A stretch of DNA of 64,000 nucleotides from Rosa chinensis. Taxonomy: Eukaryota > Streptophyta > Magnoliopsida > Rosales > Rosaceae. A model generated the notes under the pieces. It saw only the letters and a list, made by a program, of their open reading frames with translations. It did not search any database and was not told where the DNA came from. This document shows, piece after piece, positions 37,270-48,600 of the stretch; position 1 is the first letter of the stretch, and every line of letters begins with the position of its first letter. Location of the stretch: NCBI RefSeq assembly GCF_002994745.2, contig NC_037089.1, positions 87,382,347-87,446,346 of the forward strand, in the 5' to 3' direction. The position numbers were made by a program, and so were the translations under genes.

Positions 37270-38280
37270 TTAGCAAAGAAGTAACTAATAGTTCTATTCC
37301 AGCATTTATGTTTGAAACAAACTTTTAGTAAGAAATTAAAAGCTTAAATATTTTAGAAAATTTCATATAAGTAACTGACCAAATTGACAAAAACAAAAAA
37401 CTCATCTTTTTTTTTTATCAAATAGGGAAAAAATTTATTGGTAACAAAAGTACCAATTTACATCAAGGAGTACATAGTGGCCTCGTTAAACCTCACCACA
37501 AAAGTAAGGAAGAGTACCACACTCCATTACCAAAAACTGAATACAAAATAACTTTGCACCACTAGTACAAAACATTCATAAAATCCAACGACGAAGGCTG
37601 AATTGGAAGACCAATCGAGTTATCTAGGCCGATATGTCAGCATGGACAAGGATGGGGCAAACCACAATAGAAAGCTATTGGGCTGGCCATCCCACTCATC
37701 TTGTTAAGTCATTTTTTTGTCAATAATTTATATGTAATTTGTTATAAATATTTCATAAGGGTTTAACAGTTTCCAAAAGAAAGCACAAGTTTAATCTAAA
37801 GTCAAACCAAATATTAATTATTCAAAGTTTATTTACATGCTAAATTGTTAGCAGAGAGTAGTAAAAACTTACTAATTATGATGCTTAATTTGAGCAGATT
37901 GAAGAATTCTAATTAATTACTGTAATATAGTTGTTATATAGTCGATAAGCTAGCTTTTCTCTTTAATTTGTGCAAATTAAGCATTACTCATTGCCATAGC
38001 TCAATCATAAACCGCTGGTTTTGATCGTCACTATTCTTATTATCACTATGAATTGATTTTGCGTTTCATAATTATATACTTCATCACTTACTATTAAATG
38101 TCCACAATTAGCTGTGTATTAATTCCATATATAATTTCCAAACTTGCGAAATCAAATACCAAAAATATTGTAGCGTGGTATTAATATTTAAGTGGGAGTG
38201 TAAGTATTTTAGCGTCCATCCCCCTCTTGCTAGACTAGTGTGGAGATCAATACTTCGACCTGAGTCTCAGAGAAGAATAT
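37270..38280. other. WAK upstream region; possible LINE 3' end near 37.4 kb
   Basis: A T run (about 37409-37418) followed by ATCAAATAGGGAAAAAATTT and GGCCTCGTTAAACCTCACC looks like the reverse complement of a plant L1-type LINE tail with poly(A), but no reverse transcriptase is present, so this is tentative. The remainder is AT-rich and presumably holds the WAK promoter. Confidence 0.35.
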
Positions 38281-38287
38281 CATATAT

Positions 38288-39618
38288 ATGAGTATGAGAA
38301 TAAAACTAGTACTTGTTGTGGTGGTTATAATATTGTTGGAGCATTATAATCATGGAGAAAAAGAAGCAGCAGACACCAATCCAAATCAACTGGAATTAGT
38401 CAAGCCAGGCTGCTCAGCCACCTGTGGATCTCTTGTCGTTCCATATCCTTTTGGTACTACCCCGGGTTGTTACTTTAACGACGACTTTTTCATATCTTGT
38501 AATAATACAATTACAGGCGGCGGCGGCGGCTATGAAGGAGGTCCAAAAGCTTTTTTCAGAGGGAGAAGTGATTTCGTTATCCTCAACATATCGTTGGAGC
38601 GTCAAGAAATGAGAGTATCACGTTCCATTAGCAAATCTTGCCTTGAAGTTGACAAGACTGGCAATGTGACTTCATATTCTAACGAAGACAACAACCCAGG
38701 TGTAATTGCCCCCAAAGCCTTTCGTATCTCAAGTAGGCGCAACAAGTTCACCACCGTCGGTTGCAACTTATTCGGGCTTATTCAGACTGTGGATCAAACT
38801 ATTAGCAGCAGCCCAGGCTCAAAGAAATACTCATCGGAGACATCGGCGCTGCGTGGATATATTGATGCTTGTGTTTCAACGTGTACCCTAAGAATCGAAA
38901 ACGTGAAAAATGGAACTTGTCATCCGCATGGTGGCTGTTGCCAAACACCTATTGCAATCGGCGATATAAATCATTATACCACAAGTTTAGACACCATATC
39001 AGAAGATTTCCGATCAGTAAAATTATGTGGTTATGCTTTTGTCACAGAAGAAGAGGAGTTCAAGTTTTCCTCTTTAGATCTAATCAAAAGCCTAGATAAC
39101 AGAAAAGCGGCCCCTTTGGTTCTCGATTGGGCTGTTCGGAATCACCTCAATTGTGCAGAAGCTCGGAGTCGTAAGGATTATGCATGCAAGGCAAAGTACA
39201 GCGACTGTCTCAATTCAACAAATGGACCTGGCTATATTTGCAAATGCCGCAAAGGTTACCAAGGCAATCCTTACCTCCTCCATGGATGCCAAGGTACACG
39301 CCCTATATACGTGCTGTTTGAGCCCAAAATAACATTTTTTCCCGACATGGGGGACTCGAAGAAATCCGGGCCAATTTCCGAGGCCCGACCTATTTATTTT
39401 CGATAAGCTCGGAATATATTGTTTAGAACATAAATAAAGCCTACTTGGAGGCCAAGCGATTTTGAAGCAAATCTGAATATTCCGTGATATACTATTAATT
39501 ATCATATATTTGATAATTAAGGATAGTTGGTTTGCTTACCAAAATTGAGCAAGGGGGGAGGTTGTAAACGTAAAAGCAGAGGCTCTTATTGATTAAGGAA
39601 TCAATGGTGTGCAGCTGA

Positions 39619-39662
<44 letters not shown>

Positions 39663-42600
39663 CCCATGCAATTATGGTCTTTGGTTGATCAATTAAGGAA
39701 GTGGAAGATGATTCTCATTAATTGCATGAAGGAGGCACAAGAATCAAGGCTACACATACATATATATTGCAATTAAGGCATAACCATGCTTGATGGCAAT
39801 CAACAGAAGATGCTGCATGCAGGAGTACGTGGGCTATATATATATATATATATTGCATGGGTGGTTGGATGGCAGATGACTCAACTACGGAGTCCCCGCG
39901 ACGAGGGCTCGCAACTATATATAAATAATTAATGCATATCCTACAGTTCCCTGAAGAGGAAGATTACGTCTGAGACTCTAAGAGATAATTAATCTTTGCC
40001 TATATTCTAGCGACGACAGAAGTGGATAGTTATTACCCACAATAATATCAGAATTGTTAAGAGTTTTGATTTGATTCAAGGCCAATAACTGTGGCCTAAA
40101 ATATAGTATTTCATTCATATTTGGAAAGTGAATCTGCAGCAGCCTATATATAGAGGCTAAAGACGATACAGAAAAAGACCTCTCTCTGAAATCAATCAAT
40201 CCCTCGGATTATCAAGCCTCCCCGGAGCAGACCTTCAACCTTGTTGAAACCCGGTGACCGCGCGCCAGTCCTAGTCTCCTCGCGAGCCGACTGTCAGCTT
40301 CACCAGATCAACCCGGCGACCGTACTTCCAGTCCCAGTCTCCTCGCGAGCCGACTGCCAGTACTACTGCCACCGATACAACCAGTGAAGCAAGGGTAACG
40401 CCCTCGCACCCAGCGAAGCTAAAGTCACGCTTTGGCAAAACCCGTGCTTTCCCCAACTTCCCAGTGATTGCTCTGCTCAGCCTTCAACGTTGAGTATCGA
40501 TACGGTGAACGCAAAGATACCACAACCAAAGCCCTTACCCGCGTAAGGCAAGAAGTCCTTTTCCGAAAGGCAAGAAAAGAACCCTGTGACGAGGTTGGTG
40601 CTCTCCTCGTCCACAGCGCTTGAAGAAGAAGTCAGGTCACGGGACTACCCCAACGACTGCACCCCGCGGTGCTGGCACGCTGATGTCGCTTTTGGGAAGC
40701 GCATAATTTAACCCTGAAATGTCGTTAGTAGTATAAGTAAGTAGGGATCGTTCTATTCCGGGGATTGAGGGTACACCTGTCATTGTCAAACAATTAAACA
40801 ATTAAAATTAAAACAAAGTATAATATTCACAAAGATATTCACAAGTATAAACATTATTTACGAAAAAGGGGGGATTTTGTTTTTGGTTTTTTCGAAAATA
40901 AAACTAAGTTAACAAAATAATTAAAATGCAAAAACATAAAAATACAAATGGAGTGAGAGAACAAAGATCAAAACCACATACATATGCAAGAAATCCAATT
41001 ACAATTCCTATAGTTGATTTTAAATGTCATGAGAGAGGAGTTGATCATGTGAAACATTCGAAAGCAAATGATTTCCCATATTTTACTTTTCAATGCTAAT
41101 TAACCTAAGCGAAAGCACCTAGATTAATCCTATCAAACATGCAATCAAGCCCTAGAAAGCTAGTCAATCATGACATGTTCAACGCATTAGACATAGAGAA
41201 AGGCTATCAACTCAAGTGTACAACTTAGTATGGAAAAGTCCACCTAATTGCAATTCTCTTTAATTAAATTCGGTCTTTGCACAAAACCTTTACTACTTTG
41301 ATTCAAGTTTACACAAAACGAAAAGTCGATTTCATGTTCTTAAACCTAGCACCATTCATATCAAAACCCTAAGTGTTTGCAACCACATAAGATTAAAATA
41401 CAAAAGTTTTCTATCATGCAAATTTAATTAAACAAACCCACATAAGCAACATAAAAATCAACATATAGAAATCACAACTTTATTTCAAAACATATAAACG
41501 GGCTTTAAACTTTGCCCTTAACATTATTTGTTAACTAGAATTTATAGTTCTACGAATCTAAACAAAGAAAACCAAAAGAAATTACAAGGAAAAAGATAGA
41601 ATTACACCATGAAGGGAGTGGATGATGAAGAGCTTGAGACGTTGATCTTGAATCTTTAAAGCAAGACTTCACTATCACGGCACAAGGTGGATGATGACGG
41701 CTAGGAGGCTTCATGGCTTCTTCTTCTCTTCTTCTCTTTGCTTAAAAATGCAGAAACTTAAAACTAGAGAATGGAGAGAAAAATGGAAAGGAAATGGAGA
41801 GACAAAGAAGATGAGATGGATGAAGGAATTGGTGTTATGGATTCAGAAATTGGTGATTGAGAGTGAGAGGAGAAGGTGTTTAAATAGGGAAGAAAAAGAA
41901 GAGTGAAATGATGAGATGAAGAAAAATAATGAAAGTGGAGTATGAGAGTGGTTTGTAAAATATGTAAAAGATGAGGTAATGATGAAAGCAAAGCATGAAG
42001 GTGAAGAAATGTGGAAGTGATGATGATCTTTTAGAGTAGAAAAAATGTATCCAAGGAAAAAGAAATGCTTTCTTCATATGGGTGGGAAACATGAATATGT
42101 GGTGTTGAGCTGTTTTCAAGTCAGTTTCTGCCCCTTTATTCCTTCAATTATTTCTCCAACAAGACTTCATTATATGCCTTCGACTTCTTCATATGAAATT
42201 ATCCACCATGAGTGTAGATTACTGTGGTAAAATTTCAGAATTTCTTGCCATGTGGTTGGGCCGGAAATGCTGCTGGACCTCTTACAGGTCCAGTTTTCCG
42301 GTTTTGCTTCTGTAGAAAATTGGGCTGATTGTTTGAAGGCCTTCCACTCATATTTTTCTCTGGCACTCTTCATAAGAAATGATCCTTTGGGTGTCTAGAA
42401 TGGATCTGGAGAGTTTCAGCTCATTTCGAGTTCATTTGGTCAGGTGGCCGCTCCTTCTTCCTTGCTTGGCTCTGATTCTCCTAGCCGGAGTAAGAAAATA
42501 TTCAAGGTTGACTTTTTAGTGCATTTTCATTCTTCTCCATCATTTCTAGGTAATTATGGATGTAACACTCATTTCTTCTTCATCTACTCCAATGTACCTA

Positions 42601-45600
42601 AAAATAGAAATTAAGTTAAAAATCGATTGGTTAAGGAATAACTAAGCAAAATGTGAGGAATTAACTTTTAAAATATCACATTAAAATGCGCCTATCACAC
42701 GCCTGCGCAACCACTCGCTCAAAAGAGACTGTTTGCACACCAGCTGGTTTTGGAGCCAAACATTTTGGCACGCCCAGTGGGACCAAGCTAGAATCTTTTG
42801 TATTCACCATCATTGGGATGCCAGAGGAAAATCTTTACCAAAGGAGATTCCTAAAGTGAAAAGATGGCCAGTGTTGCCACCAATTATGACGACATTACAA
42901 CATAAGAGGCTTTTGTTTCGAAGCCTATCCCGGAAGGAGTGACCTTCGAGGAGACACTCGCGATCCTTATGGAGAATGTCGAGAACCATCGCAAGAAGAT
43001 GGACGCGGATCTTGCCAGAGAAACTGCAAGATCAGAAAGGCTCCGCTGTGAGTTTGAGCAGCGTATGACTCTATACGCGGAGAGTACCAGGCAGCAGGTT
43101 ACACAGACAGAGAGCGCCTTGAAGGCGCAAGCTATAACCATCGCTGCCGAACAGGATGAGCGTCATAAGACAATTTTGAACGCTGTAGAGGATCAAAACA
43201 AGCATACCTCATCGGAGTTCGTGACCTCGCGCAAGGAAGGTCCCAGCTTGACTACTCAAGTCGGTTCACAGCAAGGCGAATTGGAAAGCCAAAAATCTTC
43301 GCGCGAAGAGGTTGTTTCTGAGGATGAATTGCCTACAGATGGCAATAAACCTAAATGCCTCATTGATGAGTCACGGCCTTACATAGAGGCTTTGCATGGA
43401 GAAGATGGTCAACAAGATTGTTCCTCTGCCAATATAATTGTTTCAGAACAAATATATGATTTCTCCACTGATCAAGCCAAATACGTGGCTATTGATCAGA
43501 TGCATGGGGGGCATGATATTGTCCAGGTTTACCCCCCTAATAACCAGAAGCAGCTGTATGATCAATTTAATTATGGTTATGCTGCTGGACGTCATCATGA
43601 CCAAGGTAATCAAAGCCACAATCAACTTAATTATGAATTAAGTTGTTATATGGCTGCTGGACGTCCTCATCATGCAGAAGGTCAAAAGAGTGGTCCCCTT
43701 AATTATCAATTAAGGCATGGGCCACTTGATTATCAATTATGTTTTGGTCTTGACAAGCCAATCTGTGGCTTTATTAATCAATTCAATTTGAAGGTCTTCA
43801 TATATGTTTCAAGGCCAGTCAGTGGTTTCGAAATTTGTAAAGAAGGATTTGGAGACCCCAAGTCCAGTCTTGACATGGAGCCAATTTATGATGAATATGA
43901 TGATGATTACAATTTAATTATGGGTTCCAAAAATCATATGCAGCAGTTCAAATCTCTTGAACAAGTGGTCAAATACGATAGCCAATCTGTGGCTTATTCT
44001 GAAGACCCCATGTTCTATGACATGGTGGTTGGTGACAAAGCCGATCTTGGGACAACGTCATCTCCAAAATTTCAATTGAAGATCTCTCTTCGTCAACTAA
44101 CAAAGATACTTGGGGGGCAATACTCCTTCTACGAGCCAAATTTCTTCCAAGTTTTCAAAGCGAAGTATCTTTGTTATTTTCCTACAAGCTCTCACAAGAG
44201 GGATTTTCAGGCTATAAATTTTGACACGTCGGAACTTGGAGTGAAGCATAGATGGCCTCCCCCGTGGCCTTCTAGAGGTTAGCCAAACGCACTGATGCTA
44301 GCTTCTTTATTTGCTTTTAATTTTTAGTTTGCATCTTTCTTTAAAAAAAAAAAAAAAAAAAATAGAAAAAGAAAATACAAAAAAGAGAGTTATGCGGCGC
44401 ATCAGCAACTGGCCGCGAGCGATTGACCGCATAAGCAAGCGATCGCTAAGCGAGTGGCCGCGAGCGAAAGCAAGCGACCGAGACGAGCGCGGGGCCGCAA
44501 GCAAATGGGCGCGAGCGAATGACCGCGAAGGAATGGCCGCTAGCGAAGACTAAGCAAGTGGCCGCTCGCTTTCGCTCGCGGCCGCGAAGCCAATACTCCG
44601 CGAGCGAATGGCAGCGAGAAGAATGAGTTCAACAGTAACATTCAACGAACGGGTGCGGGGCAAGGGGTTATCAAATGCTCGCAAGGACATTTCGCGAACG
44701 CACGGCTATGCGAAGTTCATCGCTAAAATCCCTTCGCCAAGATCGAGGAAGCGGTGCTCGCTGAGTTAGGCCAAGGGCTCTCAGGCCCAGTGCAGTCTCG
44801 TCAGCGAGACAAGATCTAACGAAGAGCTGCGCCAGAAATCCTTCCACCAAGAGGCACGCTTTGAGGCAAGGTCAATCAAAGAACCATTGAGTGGTACAAT
44901 ATACCAATTCCAGTGGTAGACGTTGAGGCAGAGCAAAGCAGAGGACTTTCGACGCTAAAGCACTTTCAGAGAGAGTTTCCTCTGGCATCAAGCAAAACCG
45001 CGGGGAGCTACATGTCCAATCCGGAGTAATCTCCTACTGTTTCTACGAAGAATCAAGTTCAATCCCCATGACCCAGTAATTGGTTGTGCTTTTTGTTTAT
45101 AGATTGTTCCTCTGTGGGCTGTTTCTGTTGGATTTTTCATCATAAATTTGAGAATTTGAGATATGCACACAAGGTGTTTGATGGAATGCCTGAAAGAAGT
45201 TCAGTTTCATGGGCTTTATGATTGAGGGCTATGCCTGGCTGGAGACGCAGTGGAGAGGTCTGATTGATGAAAATCTTGGATGCAGCACTTGTTTTCAATG
45301 CAGTTACGCAGGGCAGCAGGTATTGTTTCTTCTCACATAGGCAGAGTTCTGAGTTGCAGCGGTGATTGGCATGGAGCAATAGTTAGTTACTTTAGGCCAA
45401 CCCATGTGGCTTTTTGGCTCAGTGTATCTAAATCCAAGTTTGGAGTTCTTAGATTCACACACGGTTGTTGATAAAGCCTGCTTTGGAAAGATATACATAC
45501 CAAGTAGCCTAACAAGAGGCTATTTTACGACAAGAAAAGTTTAGCAGCAGGAAGCAACGGCGGTCAATTCAGACACATAGTTCGTCACACATTATAGGGG

Positions 45601-48600
45601 ATTGAAACTCTACTTCAGTGAAGCACTGTTGGTGAATCTAAGAAACAAATATGGCCAGACCGGATATTAGCTTGATTTAGTCTCTGAAGATGCTGGCTTT
45701 GACTATTCATGGTTGATGGCCTTATCATTGCGTGATTAAAATATATGTAGCTGGTTGCCTCCAGTGTGAGATTGTGATTTATCCACATGACATGAAAGTG
45801 GTCTCCAATAATCAAGGCCAGTACATGTGGCCCTCTGTTGTCAATGATGCAAATGGTTCGTGCCCATGACGGTTGCCTGAGCAAGCATTTATTATTTTCT
45901 TCAAAACCTTGAGAATAAACCAAGGGAAGCTCCTACAGGTAACTCGTCTCATGCGACTATTTGGCCTACACCAACGCTCGATGTGATCATGTCCTTCTAG
46001 ACTAATATTGTGGTCAAAACATAAGCACAGAAGATATGTAGCTATCCAACAAGGCCAGTATCTGTGGCCTCTATAGGAAATTCATCAGAGGTAGTTCATA
46101 GCATCCGCGGTCAAGCTATCATGGATGAGGCCAAGTTGACATTTTTGCCAATACTTGTGGTGAAAAAGTTGCAGAGAAGTGATCTGGCCTTGTGAATGAA
46201 TGATTTACGAAGGAAGATTGGTGATTAATACATGCACGTTTACATATGTTACCAATTCATTTCGTCAGAAAGTACAATTTATGTACATCAATCTCCTGGT
46301 GATAAGAAGATATTAGGGCCTGACTAACTTGGCTACGTATCAAGAAGTTGATAGTCATGATTCAGGCATGATCATCAGGCCCTATATGTGGCATGGTATA
46401 TATATTCACTTTATTCTAGGACGTGCGTTTTGTGAAGAGATGAAAGATCACGGTTCGCAAACGGTTTGCTTCATAATCACCACCATGCTCTTCAGCGAGC
46501 AGTTCGCGGTCAAAAACAGTTAGCCTTATTCACTTGGGGGGCACATTGATGTCCTGAGGTCCCATACTTTTTCAGAGTTCGCCAACCCTTAGCTCACCTC
46601 GCTTCATTAAAGTTTGGAGACACATAGCGCATGTTTGTGGCATGAGTTTAATGCCAAACTGTACAATTAAGACTTGGTTAAGTGTCTTAATACCAACAAG
46701 GTCAATAACTGTGGCCTTTTATTGGTGGAAGCATCTTGTTATCTTAACATAGGATGACATTCGTACTGCATGGCCTATTTAAGAGGCCTATATTTGATCA
46801 GTCCAGTGACATCAATTAAGCCAATGCAAGTGGCTTTAAAGCGACGTTATCGCAAGACGAATGCTGACTCAAGACCTCTTCAATCAAGACGGGGAACTTT
46901 GACTTCGAGGTCTGGGGGGCAATGTTTGAGCCCAAAATAACATTTTTTCCCGACATGGGGGACTCGAAGAAATCCGGGCCAATTTCCGAGGCCCGACCTA
47001 TTTATTTTCGATAAGCTCGGAATATATTGTTTAGAACATAAATAAAGCCTACTTGGAGGCCAAGCGATTTTGAAGCAAATCTGAATATTCCGTGATATAC
47101 TATTAATTATCATATATTTGATAATTAAGGATAGTTGGTTTGCTTACCAAAATTGAGCAAGGGGGGAGGTTGTAAACGTAAAAGCAGAGGCTCTTATTGA
47201 TTAAGGAATCAATGGTGTGCAGCTAAAGATATATATATATATATATATATATATTTCCCATGCAATTATGGTCTTTGGTTGATCAATTAAGGAAGTGGAA
47301 GATGATTCTCATTAATTGCATGAAGGAGGCACAAGAATCAAGGCTACACATACATATATATTGCAATTAAGGCATAACCATGCTTGATGGCAATCAACAG
47401 AAGATGCTGCATGCATGAGTACGTGGGCTATATATATATATTGCATGGGTGGTTGGATGGCAGATGACTCAACTACGGAGTCCCCGCGACGAGGGCTCGC
47501 AACTATATATAAATAATTAATGCATATCCTACAGTTCCCTGAAGAGGAAGATTACGTCTGAGACTCTAAGAGACAATTAATCTTTGCCTATATTCTAGCG
47601 ACGACAGAAGTGGATAGTTATTACCCACAATAATATCAGAATTGTTAAGAGTTTTGATTTGATTCAAGGCCAATAACTGTGGCCTAAAATATAGTATTTC
47701 ATTCATATTTGGAAAGTGAATCTGCAGCAGCCTATATATAGAGGCTAAAGACGATACAGAAAAAGACCTCTCTCTGAAATCAATCAATCCCTCGGATTAT
47801 CAAGCCTCCCCGGAGCAGACCTTCAACCTTGTTGAAACCCGGTGACCGCGCGCCAGTCCTAGTCTCCTCGCGAGCCGACTGTCAGCTTCACCAGATCAAC
47901 CCGGCGACCGTACTTCCAGTCCCAGTCTCCTCGCGAGCCGACTGCCAGTACTACTGCCACCGATACAACCAGTGAAGCAAGGGTAACGCCCTCGCACCCA
48001 GCGAAGCTAAAGTCACGCTTTAGCAAAACCCGTGCTTTCCCCAACTTCCCAGTGATTGCTCTGCTCAGCCTTCAACGTTGAGTATCGATACGGTGAACGC
48101 AAAGATACCACAACCAAAGCCCTTACCCGTGTAAGGCAAGAAGTCCTTTTCCGAAAGGCAAGAAAAGAACCCTGTGACGAGGTTGGTGCTCTCCTCGTCC
48201 ACAGCGCTTGAAGAAGAAGTCAGGTCACGGGACTACCCCAACGACTGCACCCCGCGGTGCTGGCACGCCTGCGCAACCACTCGCTCAAAAGAGACTGTTT
48301 GCACACCAGCTGGTTTTGGAGCCAAACACGTGCAAATTTCTTTTACATTTTTTTTTTCTTGAACCCTACAAATTTTTAACTATTAAACCTACTAATATAT
48401 TTGTTAATGGAATATTCTAGATTTTATTAATTTGGTAGGAATAATATAAAATGCAGATATCAACGAGTGTGCGAGCGAGAAGTTAAATCCTTGCTCAAGC
48501 TCGGCCACATGCATCAACAACCCTGGAGGTGTCACCTGCACTTGCTCGGAAGGATACATAGGAGACGGAAAGGAAGCCGGAACTGGTTGCACCCATCAAT

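Larger units (their letters stand above)
39315..48328 (+). mobile_element. Non-autonomous LTR retrotransposon (family A) in WAK intron 1
   Basis: Two nearly identical LTRs (39315-42762, interrupted; 46923-48328) start TGTTTGAGCCC and end GGAGCCAAACA, with a perfect 5-bp target duplication CGTGC at 39310-39314 and 48329-48333. A primer-binding-like TTTTGGCACGCCCAGTGGGA follows the 5' LTR, and a polypurine tract (GAGGTCTGGGGGGCAA) precedes the 3' LTR. The 4.2-kb interior has no gag, protease, RT, RNase H or integrase that I can recognise. It holds one ORF of unknown function, a GC-rich island, a PPR fragment and repeated small hairpins. The size, the missing pol and the long LTRs fit a LARD-like element mobilised by another element's enzymes. 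Confidence 0.88.
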
